A DNA stretch of 7,347 nt from Methanobacterium sp. (GTDB taxonomy: Archaea > Methanobacteriota > Methanobacteria > Methanobacteriales > Methanobacteriaceae), in assembly GCA_028700095.1 (NCBI GenBank), contig JAQVTJ010000086.1:1-7347 (forward strand), given 5' to 3'. The position numbers and the translations under genes are program-made. Shown one piece after another: positions 1 to 7,325 of this stretch; the stretch's first letter is position 1; every line of letters starts with the position of its first letter. The notes under the pieces are model-generated. The model worked only from the letters and a program-made list of their open reading frames with translations. It made no database searches and was not told where the DNA came from.

Positions 1-730
1 GAATATTTGGATAATATAAGTCTGGTTTTAGATCCATGTTTATGGATATATTGTTCTATAATTTTTTCATCAGTATTTGCATGTTTTTTTACTATTTTAA
101 CTGTTTCTTGGAATGAATAGGATATTTCTATTACTTCAAATAATATTTTCATAAATATAACAAAGATATGTGACAGAATTCCTAGATCTGTGAAGATATC
201 ATATTTTTTTCCCATTATATAAATTCTCCATGCAGTTTGAAATACGATATTAATTTCTTTAAAAGATTTTCTTTCTTTAAGATATTCTTTTATACAGTAA
301 AAATAGAATTTTGTTGATTTAAGACATTTATATCCTGTCCATATACTAAAACCTATATAGTTATTATTAAATAAATTGGAATCATGGAATTTGTCTGCGA
401 AAAGTATTATATCAAATTTTGATAATTTTTTATATACTTCTTCTTTAGATTGTGCATTTAAATCCTTTTTAAGGAATTTGTAAATATCATTGAACACTTC
501 TTGTGAATTAGAATCAATATCTTTGATAGTAAATACTACATCATAGACATTTAATTCTAATTCCTCTATTGCAGCATATTTGTGGATTTACCAGTACCTG
601 GAGCTCCTATAACATGAATTATTCTTCCCCTACTATTTTTAATGGTTTTAAATTTATTATATAATTTTTTATAGGATTCTGTAATGATAAATATATTATT
701 TTCAGAGATAGAGTTAATTTTATACTTTCC
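1..730 (-). pseudogene. Broken P-loop ATPase gene, 3' end beyond the window
   Basis: Read on the minus strand, codons from 730 down to 566 encode a segment ending in a textbook Walker A motif, GAPGTGKST (607-581), then N-M-L-Q and a TAG stop at 568-566. Shifting frame near 578-581 restores an open frame (reading Y-A-A-I-E-E-L-E) that continues without a stop to the window edge, about 190 codons. It includes a hydrophobic stretch typical of a folded domain (DIILFADKF) and an aromatic, lysine-rich C-terminal part. A one-base deletion in AATTAT or a similar run would explain the shift. The 5' end is also abnormal. The frame is closed by TAG at 733-731, and no ATG, GTG or TTG lies between there and the Walker A. 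The only candidates are rare ATT or ATA codons, with ATT at 718 preceded by a GGGA. The family is P-loop NTPase with no specific function recognised. The gene is probably dead, though a sequencing error at the shift cannot be excluded. Confidence 0.75.
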
Positions 731-832
731 CTATATAATTTGATTATTTTTTATAATAATTAATATTATGTTAGCTTCTAAAAAAAAAGATATTATTTTA
801 AGGAAATTTTATTGGATTTTCATTATTTTAAA

Positions 833-853
833 CTTGGAAAGTAAAATTTCAAG
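833..853. repeat. Inverted repeat with one bulged base (first of an adjacent pair)
   Basis: The left arm CTTGgAAA (833-840) and the right arm TTTCAAG (847-853) are separated by GTAAAA. Seven pairs form if one G is bulged. It lies in the divergent spacer between the broken ATPase and the kinase gene and ends one base before the next dyad. It may be an operator half or chance in AT-rich DNA. Confidence 0.4.
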
Positions 854-854
854 C

Positions 855-875
855 TAGTAACAATTTTGGTTACTA
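855..875. promoter_or_regulatory. Perfect 7-bp dyad, candidate operator in the divergent spacer
   Basis: The arms TAGTAAC (855-861) and GTTACTA (869-875) are perfectly complementary across a 7-base AT-rich spacer. That gives a 21-bp site, roughly two helical turns and suited to a dimeric helix-turn-helix regulator. It lies 119 bp upstream of the kinase start and about 125 bp upstream of the broken divergent gene, ahead of the TATA-like sequences for the kinase. The regulator is unknown, and the site does not fit the SurR or NrpR consensus sites I know. Confidence 0.45.
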
Positions 876-895
876 TCCCTAAAAAATAATATGTG

Positions 896-960
896 TTAAA
901 AATAATATAATATGTAAATATACTATTTTTAATGTAGGAATTTAAAATAATATTAATATA
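896..960 (+). promoter_or_regulatory. TATA-rich promoter region for the kinase (approximate)
   Basis: This stretch holds several archaeal TATA-like elements: a TAATATAATA run around 903-912, TAAATATA at 915-922 and TTAATATATA ending at about 961. Any of these would place transcription start roughly 25 bp downstream and give a short leader before the ATG at 995. The background is so AT-rich that the exact box cannot be chosen. No good ribosome binding site precedes the ATG; only a weak TAGAG at 986-990 is present. Confidence 0.3.
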
Positions 961-994
961 TAGCTGGGATAACAAATTAAAAAATTAGAGTATA

Positions 995-2023
995 ATGTGC
1001 GGTGAAAAAAAATTAGTAGAGAAAGGTATTTTAGGTTTAGAAAATGGATGGGAATTAATATTTGATGCAATTCCAGATCCTATTGCAATAGTTGATAGAG
1101 ATCATAGGATTGTTAAAATGAATAAATCCTTTGCAGATAAGATTGGTAAATTTCATGATCATATGTTGGGAAATGTATGTTATCAGACTATTGATAATTT
1201 GGAAGATTCACCAGTTAATTGTCCGCATACACAATTATTAAAGGATGGTTTAGAACATTCCAGAAAAATTTATGAAAAACATCTTGGAGGACACTTTACT
1301 ATAAATGCATCTCCAATTAATGATAATGAGGGTAATCTTATTGGAAGTATTTATATTGCACATGATTTTACCAAAAGAAAAGAGATAGAAGATGAACTTG
1401 AAAAAACACTTAAAGAAAAAGATATTTTAATGAAAGAAATTTATCATAGAGTAAAAAATAATCTTATGATAATATCAAGTCTTTTAAGTCTTCAATCTAG
1501 ATATATTAAAGATAAAGATACTAAGGAAATTTTCAGAAAAAGCCAAAACAGGGCTAAATCCATGGCTTTAATACATGAAAAACTCTATAAATCAGAAGAT
1601 CTTAAAAGTATAAATTTTGCTGAATATCTTAAAAATCTTTCAAATGATTTGTATACTACATATACCACAAATCAAGATCTTGTGAAGCTTTTTTTAGATG
1701 TGGATAATATTATATTTGATATTGAAATTTCCATTCCATTGGGATTAATTTTAAATGAATTACTAACCAACTCATTGAAACATGCATTTCCAAACAATAG
1801 AAAAGGTGAAGTAAAAATAGAATTACATAAAAAAAATAATGGCAGGTATTATCTTTCAGTAGCAGATAATGGAATAGGATTACCTAAGAATTTGAATCCT
1901 CATAAAATAGACACACTAGGAATGCAACTAATAAACAGTTTAACAAAACAAATAAACGGCGAATTAACAGTTAATACTGATAATGGAACTGAATTTATCA
2001 TAAAATTCAATGTAGAAGATTAA
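995..2023 (+). CDS. Soluble PAS-domain sensor histidine kinase (HisKA_2 type)
   Basis: Predicted cytoplasmic two-component sensor kinase of 342 aa with no signal peptide or membrane segment. A single PAS domain spans about residues 18-128, starting at the conserved I-P-D-P-I-A-I-V-D and ending in a DFTKRK-type linker. A short coiled coil (about 128-147) leads to the HisKA_2 dimerisation domain, with the phosphoacceptor His151 in YHRVKNNL. The HATPase_c domain follows: N-box N254-x4-N259, G1 box DNGIG (291-295) and a G2-like LGMQL (308-312). The catalytic set looks complete, so kinase activity is expected. The PAS domain carries Cys62 and Cys76, the latter in an N-C-P-H motif; this kind of cysteine pair recurs in methanogen PAS kinases, and a redox or metal-sensing role would be inference. 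The ATG at 995 is the first start after an in-frame TAG at 986-988. No response regulator is encoded beside it, so it is an orphan sensor in this window. The signal and output are unknown. Confidence 0.9.
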   Translation: MCGEKKLVEKGILGLENGWELIFDAIPDPIAIVDRDHRIVKMNKSFADKIGKFHDHMLGNVCYQTIDNLEDSPVNCPHTQLLKDGLEHSRKIYEKHLGGHFTINASPINDNEGNLIGSIYIAHDFTKRKEIEDELEKTLKEKDILMKEIYHRVKNNLMIISSLLSLQSRYIKDKDTKEIFRKSQNRAKSMALIHEKLYKSEDLKSINFAEYLKNLSNDLYTTYTTNQDLVKLFLDVDNIIFDIEISIPLGLILNELLTNSLKHAFPNNRKGEVKIELHKKNNGRYYLSVADNGIGLPKNLNPHKIDTLGMQLINSLTKQINGELTVNTDNGTEFIIKFNVED

Positions 2024-2056
2024 AATATTAAAAACATGAAAATTAGGATAAAATAT

Positions 2057-2092
2057 ATCTCTTTTTCTCATTTATAAATTATAATTTTTTTT
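2057..2092 (+). terminator. T-tract terminator region after the kinase
   Basis: Downstream of the kinase stop there is a pyrimidine-rich CTCTTTTTCTC tract (about 2059-2069) and then a run of eight T at 2085-2092. Archaeal polymerase terminates at T-rich tracts without needing a hairpin, so this is a plausible end for the kinase transcript. There is no experimental support, and the local AT-richness weakens the call. Confidence 0.45.
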
Positions 2093-2110
2093 ATAAAAAT
2101 ATAAATAAAT
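2091..2110 (+). promoter_or_regulatory. Possible TATA box region for the helicase-nuclease gene
   Basis: A TTATAAAAATATAAAT-like stretch resembles an archaeal TATA box. It would place transcription start near 2125-2135 and give a leader of roughly 75-85 nt before the ATG at 2209. A second candidate, TATTATAAATT at 2164-2174, would give an almost leaderless transcript that spoils the ribosome binding site at 2195, so the upstream box is preferred. The call is weak because of base composition. Confidence 0.28.
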
Positions 2111-2122
2111 TTTAATAGAAAA

Positions 2123-2160
2123 ACTTATTCAATATAAGTGCAAGACACTTTTTTTAAAGT
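2123..2160. repeat. Three interlocking short inverted repeats upstream of the helicase-nuclease gene
   Basis: Four half-sites alternate: ACTT (2123-2126), AAGT (2136-2139), ACTT (2147-2150) and AAGT (2157-2160). They form three possible hairpins: ACTTAT/ATAAGT (2123-2128 with 2134-2139), AAGTG/CACTT (2136-2140 with 2146-2150) and ACTTT/AAAGT (2147-2151 with 2156-2160). Neighbouring hairpins share bases and so exclude each other. The middle hairpin is followed by a T run (2149-2155), like a small intrinsic terminator. It could be a multi-site operator or an attenuator-like leader. The stems are short, so chance is possible. Confidence 0.4.
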
Positions 2161-2194
2161 AAATATTATAAATTAATTAAAATGTTATTTTTTT

Positions 2195-2199
2195 GAGGT
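2195..2199 (+). promoter_or_regulatory. Ribosome binding site of the helicase-nuclease gene
   Basis: GAGGT is complementary to the 3' end of archaeal 16S rRNA and ends nine bases before the ATG at 2209. It fixes that ATG as the start of the long reading frame and contrasts with the weak site ahead of the kinase. Confidence 0.8.
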
Positions 2200-2208
2200 T
2201 ATAAAAAA

Positions 2209-5200
2209 ATGGAAAAATCTGCAAATATAAATATAGAGGTTAAGATAGGGGCGCTTAGGAAAAATTTGTTAGATTTAACCATGCGAAATAAGCTTCTTAA
2301 CTTCAAACCTCAAGCTCGGTCAATTAGGGTTGTTAATGAAATTCCAACAGAATTATATCAACTAATGGTTTTAGAAGATAAAAAATTACGTTTCATGCCT
2401 CGGAAGATTAATGAATCTAATAATAAAATATTTTCCCCAGAGGTTGTGGGAAAAAATAATATCAACCCGGATATATTGGAAATAGATAATAATGATAATG
2501 GAAGTGTCTATGAAACTTCAATAATAGATAATAAAATTTATCAAGAAGAATTAAAACTTAAAAAATTGGATATTAATGATAAAGAAGCTTCATTATTATG
2601 GAAATTACCATTACCCAATCAAAAAGTAATTAAAAAACATAGAAATCTGCTTTTACAAACCAATCATGAAGCAGAAGAACTTCAAAAACGTCTTTTTTAT
2701 ATTAATCAACAATCCAAATCCATGCTTGAAGAACAGGGATATAATATATTATATCTTGCATTGGGATTTCTTGAATGGAATGAAAATAATGAACCTAATG
2801 TTAGAAGAGCACCTTTAATTCTTATACCTGTAAATCTTAAACGTAAAAAAGTTAGAGGTTCTTTTAAATTAGTTTGGACAGGTGAAGATATTATACCAAA
2901 TATCTCACTTCAGGAAAAATTATTGGAATATGGTATAGAATTACCTGATTTTGAAATGCCAGAACAGAAAGAAGGAATATATCATTATTTTGAATCTGTT
3001 ATTGAAGCTATTGAACCTATGAATTGGGATGTTATTTATGATATTTATTTAAGCTTTTTTAGTTTCACAAAATTTGTTATGTTCAAAGATCTTGATCCTA
3101 ATAGTTGGGATGGAATACCAATTACAGAAAATAGTATTATAACTGCTTTATTTGATCATGGTAAAGATTTAGGTATATCAGAATTTCATGAAGATGATGT
3201 AGATAAAAAACTTAGATCAGATAAAATTTACCATGTAGTGGATGCAGATTCTTCCCAAATAGCTGTTATAGAAGAATCAAAATCCGGGAAAAATATGGTG
3301 GTAGAAGGACCTCCAGGCACAGGAAAATCCCAAACAATAGTGAACCTTATATCTGAGTTAATAGCTAATAATAAGACTGTTTTATTTGTTAGTGAAAAAA
3401 TGGCTGCATTAGAAATGGTTAAAGATCGTTTAGATGGTATAGGTTTAGGTGAATTTTGTCTTGAACTTCACAATCATAAATCCAATAAAAAAAATGTGTT
3501 AAAAGAACTTGAAAAAAGTATTTACAGTCAACATGATCCTCTCCGTTCTTTTGATGAGGAATTTGATGAACTTGAAAGATTAAAAATGGAACTTAACCAA
3601 TATAATCATATACTTCACACACCACTTGGAAAATCTGGTTTTTCCCCTTTCAAATTATTTGGTATGAAAGAAGAAGCAATTCAACATTTTAAAAAGGTTA
3701 AAAGAAATATTCCAAGGGCACATATTATAAATCCTGAACAATACACATCGAAAGATTGGAAAATATCTGTTTCAACCCTTAAAAATGTATCAGAAGTTAT
3801 TAAACCACTTAAACCTATTTCGGAAAATCCCTGGTATAATACACAACCAGGTACTATTCTTCCAACAGATAAAGAAGAAATTATTGAACTTTTAAAAAAA
3901 TGTGTTTTCACACTTAACAATATTGAAGCTGATCTATATGAATTAGTTGAATTAACAGGTATTAAAAAACCATTAAACCAAAATGAAATGGATAATTCAA
4001 TTAAAATAGCTGTTTTAATTGCAAATCCCATCACAACCAATTCAGATGTGCTTAATAATCCTATCTGGGAAATTGGTAGAACTGATATTATAAAAATTAT
4101 AGATTTATTGGTAATTTTCAATTCACACCATGAAAAACTTGGAAAAAAGTTTAAAAAAGAAGTTTTAAACACAAATATCCAAGATTTAATTAATGAATAT
4201 ATGGAAACCTCTACAAAATTTCTTAAAACATTTAGAGGTAAATATAAAAAATCTAAAGATAAAGTTGCAAAATTATATATAAACACAATTCCTGAAGAAG
4301 ATGCTATTATAATCCAGGATCTGGAATTATTAAAAGAATGTCAAAATATTCTTAATAAAATAGAGGAAATTGATATTGAAGCTAGACAAATATTTGGAAA
4401 TCAATGGAAAGGATATAAAACTGATCTTGAAAAAATAAAAGAACTTTCTGAATGGATATTAACCCTTAAAAAATTATTAAAAACAGGTAAAATAACAGAA
4501 AGAACCTTTGATATTATTACCAGTACCCCTGATTCAGCTAAAATAAATGGTACTATTCAGAAATTATCTATTGATTATAATAAATTCATAAATCTTTACA
4601 ATGAAGTTAAAAAATATATTAAAATAGATGAAGAACAGGTATTTGGACGTAAATTAAGATTAGTTCCATTTTATGAATTAGAATCTAAAATGGAAAAATA
4701 TCAAAAAGGAATGCCACTTCTACAGAAATGGTCTCAGTTAACAGCAATTTTAGCTGAAAAACCTATTGGACTTATAAATTCCATAATAAAACTGATAAAA
4801 GCGGATAAAATTGAAATTGAAGATATTATTCCATGTTTAAAAGCAAATTTTTCTGATGATCTTCTAAGAGATGCTTTTCTAAATAACATTGTTCTAGCTA
4901 ATTTTATTGGAGAAATTCATGAACATAAAATTAGCAGATTCATTGATCTTGATAGGAGTGTTATTTCTTTAAACAGACAAAGAATAGCTAATATAATATC
5001 CGAAAACAGACCACAACTAAATAGTGCTGCTTCCCGTAATTCTGAATTAGGAATTCTTTTAAGTGAATTTAACAGAAAAAGGGGACATATGCCTATTAGA
5101 AAGCTTTTATCCAATACAGGGAGACTTATACAACAAATTAAACCATGTTTTATGATGAGTCCACTTTCTGTTGCACAGTTTATTGATCCGAAAAATTCTA

Positions 5201-7266
5201 AGGATCTATGTTTTGATGTGGTTATATTTGATGAAGCAAGCCAAGTAAAACCTGAAGATGCTCTTGGAGCATTTTTAAGAGCCAAACAAGCAGTTATAAT
5301 GGGAGATACTCGTCAACTGCCACCAACATCATTTTTTGATGTGATATTAGAAGCAGATGAAAATGAAGATTATGAAATTGCATCACTTTCTGATATGGAA
5401 AGTATATTACATCTTTGTAAAGGAAGGTTTCCAACTAAAATGTTAAGATGGCATTATAGAAGTAGACATGAGTCACTTATAGCTTTATCCAATCAGGAAT
5501 TTTATGATAATAATCTACTTATTTATCCTTCACCATGCCATGAAACAAATACACTTGGTTTGAAGTTTGAGTATATGGAAGATACAGTATATGATAGAGG
5601 CAGAAGTTCCTCTAACAGGCAAGAAGCAAGAAGGGTTGTTGAAGCTGCAGGTGATCATTATAAAAAGTATGGTGAAAACAAAAGTCTAGGTATAGGAACC
5701 TTCAATATCAAACAACAACAAGCAATTCTTGAAGAAGTTGAACTTTATCTTAGGAAACATCCAGGCCTTGAGAAATATTTTTCAAGTGATATGGATGAAC
5801 ATTTCTTTGTTAAAAATCTTGAAACAATTCAAGGTGATGAAAGAGATGTAATATTTATAAGTGTAGGATATGGAAAGGATGAAAATGGATATTTAAGTTT
5901 AAACTTCGGCCCCTTAAACAGAGAAGGTGGTGAAAGACGTTTAAATGTTTTAATTACACGTGCAAGGGAAAAATGTGTTGTATTTTCAAATTTCAGATAT
6001 TCCGAGATGAATTTAAATGAAAATGCAGCTTTTGGTCTTAGGGCATTGAAATCATTTCTTAAATATTCAGAAACTAAAAGATTGGAAAGTAACTATGAAC
6101 CAGGGAAAAATAATGAAACATTATTTGAAGATTCATTATTCCAATTTTTAAAAGCACATAACTATGATGTACATAAACAAGTGGGTTGTGCAGGTTTTAG
6201 AATAGATTTAGCTGTATTGGATCCTTTAGATAGTGGAAGATATTTACTTGGAATTGAATGTGATGGAGAAAGTTATCATAGTTCACCTGTATCTAGAGAT
6301 AGGGATAGGCTTCGCCAACAAATATTGGAAGGCTTAGGATGGCATATCTATAGGGTATGGTCTACAGATTGGTATAGAAATCGTAGTGAATCAGAAAAAA
6401 GGTTATTAAAAGCTGTTGAAAATGCTAAAAATCTAAAACCTATTGTAAATAATATTAACAAATCTGAAGTTATAGTTGAAAATAAAGTAAACCAGGACTA
6501 TGAACCTTTATATGAACAGAAAATACCAGAAAAAGCAGCTGTAAAAATTGTAAATAAACTAGAAAATGAATTACAAATAATTGATGAAACCTATAAAATT
6601 GATAATATATCAAATAATATACAGGATATAATACTCCAAGAAAATAAATCCCTAATTAATAATAAAAAATCCACTGCTAATAATGAATCCACTAATAATA
6701 ATGATGGTGTTGTTAGGGATTATATTATTTGTGCAGATTTTGGAATTCCTATTAATGGCCAGATACATGAAAAAACCCCTTCTGAACTTGCAAATATAAT
6801 ATATGAAATAGTTAATATTGAAGGACCTGTCCATATAAATGAAGTTATAAGACGTATTAGAATAGTATGGGGACTTAAAAGAGCAGGGAAAAGAATACAA
6901 GATAGTATAATGGAGGGTATAGTAGAGGCAGAAAAAAATGGAGATATAATTGTTAAAGATGAATTTTTATATGGTAGTAATGGTGAAATAGTTGTTCGTC
7001 TTCGTTTAGGGGATCCTCCTGCAAAGATAAATTTAATATGTGATGATGAAATTGCTGAGGCAGTGAAGATTGTTATTAAAACACAGTATGCATCACCAAT
7101 GGATGAAATAATAAAACAAACCTCTAGATTATTTGGAATTAAAGTAACACGTGGAACAACTGCAAAACATATTAAAAAAGTAGTTGAAAAACTTATAGAT
7201 AACAATGAACTGGAAATACAATCCAATAATATGATAAACCTTCCCAAAACCCTAAAACAAAAATAA
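2209..7266 (+). CDS. DUF4011 / SF1 helicase / Vsr-like nuclease / DUF3320 protein, Hhe-like defence candidate
   Basis: Giant cytoplasmic helicase-nuclease of 1685 aa, normal for this family. DUF4011 covers about residues 11-300, with the conserved LLDLTMRNKLLNF near 21-33 and LYLALGFLEW at 181-190. The SF1 core begins with Q350 (Q-motif) and Walker A GPPGTGKS (367-374), followed by motif Ia around 389-402. An insert of about 570 residues (roughly 430-1000), rich in Lys, Glu and Leu and partly helical, precedes Walker B FDEASQ (1007-1012). Then come motif III GDTRQLPPTSFF (1032-1043), motif IV WHYRSRHE (1081-1088), motif V TIQGDERDV (1206-1214) and motif VI NVLITRAR (1246-1253). A Vsr-like/MTES_1575-type nuclease (about 1300-1390) has E1307, D1333, E1350 and D1352 in IECDG, and W1384-W1388 near its end. 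A linker (1404-1503) leads to DUF3320 (about 1525-1575) and a second similar helical unit. Family knowledge: DUF4011-helicase-Vsr proteins are reported as single-gene antiphage systems (Hhe). A role here in cleaving invading DNA is inferred. Confidence 0.9.
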   Translation: MEKSANINIEVKIGALRKNLLDLTMRNKLLNFKPQARSIRVVNEIPTELYQLMVLEDKKLRFMPRKINESNNKIFSPEVVGKNNINPDILEIDNNDNGSVYETSIIDNKIYQEELKLKKLDINDKEASLLWKLPLPNQKVIKKHRNLLLQTNHEAEELQKRLFYINQQSKSMLEEQGYNILYLALGFLEWNENNEPNVRRAPLILIPVNLKRKKVRGSFKLVWTGEDIIPNISLQEKLLEYGIELPDFEMPEQKEGIYHYFESVIEAIEPMNWDVIYDIYLSFFSFTKFVMFKDLDPNSWDGIPITENSIITALFDHGKDLGISEFHEDDVDKKLRSDKIYHVVDADSSQIAVIEESKSGKNMVVEGPPGTGKSQTIVNLISELIANNKTVLFVSEKMAALEMVKDRLDGIGLGEFCLELHNHKSNKKNVLKELEKSIYSQHDPLRSFDEEFDELERLKMELNQYNHILHTPLGKSGFSPFKLFGMKEEAIQHFKKVKRNIPRAHIINPEQYTSKDWKISVSTLKNVSEVIKPLKPISENPWYNTQPGTILPTDKEEIIELLKKCVFTLNNIEADLYELVELTGIKKPLNQNEMDNSIKIAVLIANPITTNSDVLNNPIWEIGRTDIIKIIDLLVIFNSHHEKLGKKFKKEVLNTNIQDLINEYMETSTKFLKTFRGKYKKSKDKVAKLYINTIPEEDAIIIQDLELLKECQNILNKIEEIDIEARQIFGNQWKGYKTDLEKIKELSEWILTLKKLLKTGKITERTFDIITSTPDSAKINGTIQKLSIDYNKFINLYNEVKKYIKIDEEQVFGRKLRLVPFYELESKMEKYQKGMPLLQKWSQLTAILAEKPIGLINSIIKLIKADKIEIEDIIPCLKANFSDDLLRDAFLNNIVLANFIGEIHEHKISRFIDLDRSVISLNRQRIANIISENRPQLNSAASRNSELGILLSEFNRKRGHMPIRKLLSNTGRLIQQIKPCFMMSPLSVAQFIDPKNSKDLCFDVVIFDEASQVKPEDALGAFLRAKQAVIMGDTRQLPPTSFFDVILEADENEDYEIASLSDMESILHLCKGRFPTKMLRWHYRSRHESLIALSNQEFYDNNLLIYPSPCHETNTLGLKFEYMEDTVYDRGRSSSNRQEARRVVEAAGDHYKKYGENKSLGIGTFNIKQQQAILEEVELYLRKHPGLEKYFSSDMDEHFFVKNLETIQGDERDVIFISVGYGKDENGYLSLNFGPLNREGGERRLNVLITRAREKCVVFSNFRYSEMNLNENAAFGLRALKSFLKYSETKRLESNYEPGKNNETLFEDSLFQFLKAHNYDVHKQVGCAGFRIDLAVLDPLDSGRYLLGIECDGESYHSSPVSRDRDRLRQQILEGLGWHIYRVWSTDWYRNRSESEKRLLKAVENAKNLKPIVNNINKSEVIVENKVNQDYEPLYEQKIPEKAAVKIVNKLENELQIIDETYKIDNISNNIQDIILQENKSLINNKKSTANNESTNNNDGVVRDYIICADFGIPINGQIHEKTPSELANIIYEIVNIEGPVHINEVIRRIRIVWGLKRAGKRIQDSIMEGIVEAEKNGDIIVKDEFLYGSNGEIVVRLRLGDPPAKINLICDDEIAEAVKIVIKTQYASPMDEIIKQTSRLFGIKVTRGTTAKHIKKVVEKLIDNNELEIQSNNMINLPKTLKQK
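6668..6703 (+). repeat. 18-bp tandem duplication inside the helicase-nuclease linker
   Basis: Two adjacent 18-bp units (6668-6685 and 6686-6703) both begin AATCCACT and end AATAATG; they differ at two positions. They encode the six-residue repeats STANNE and STNNND (residues 1488-1499) in the Asn- and Lys-rich linker between the nuclease and DUF3320. Being a multiple of three, the duplication keeps frame. It points to a flexible linker that tolerates length change. Confidence 0.75.
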
Positions 7267-7277
7267 TAATATCTAAT

Positions 7278-7325
7278 ATTTCTTTTTAAACCCCACCTAC
7301 CTATTTATTTTATTAAAAATTTTTT
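7278..7325 (+). terminator. Possible T-tract terminator after the helicase-nuclease gene
   Basis: Downstream of the TAA at 7264-7266, T-rich tracts occur at 7283-7287 and 7320-7325, separated by a short C-rich patch (7291-7302). They could end the transcript by the archaeal T-tract mechanism. No convincing hairpin is present. The window ends before the next gene, so cotranscription with something downstream cannot be excluded. Confidence 0.35.

Noticed and set aside
832..853. GGAA...TTTC as a nitrogen-regulator (NrpR) operator
   Set aside because: The spacing is seven, not six, and the right half is TTTC, not TTCC. It reads better as part of the bulged dyad.
3681..4286. 201-codon open frame on the minus strand
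   Set aside because: It lies wholly inside the helicase-nuclease gene, opposite to it, and its hydrophobic translation is what an antisense reading of Lys/Glu-rich codons gives. It has no ribosome binding site or recognisable domain.
4917..5285. 122-codon open frame on the minus strand
   Set aside because: It is antisense to the helicase Walker B region, with no independent support.
6720..7247. 175-codon open frame on the minus strand
   Set aside because: It is antisense to the DUF3320 region, which has clear coding constraint on the plus strand; composition and location fit a shadow.
995..7266. Kinase and helicase-nuclease as one operon or a two-component defence system
   Set aside because: They share a strand, but the 185-bp gap contains T-tracts and a candidate separate promoter, and kinases of this type are common general sensors. 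Adjacency alone does not support a joint function.
7290..7302. C-rich patch that reads as a strong ribosome binding site on the minus strand
   Set aside because: No start codon with a following open frame lies at the right distance on the minus strand; it is just a short non-AT patch in the trailing spacer.
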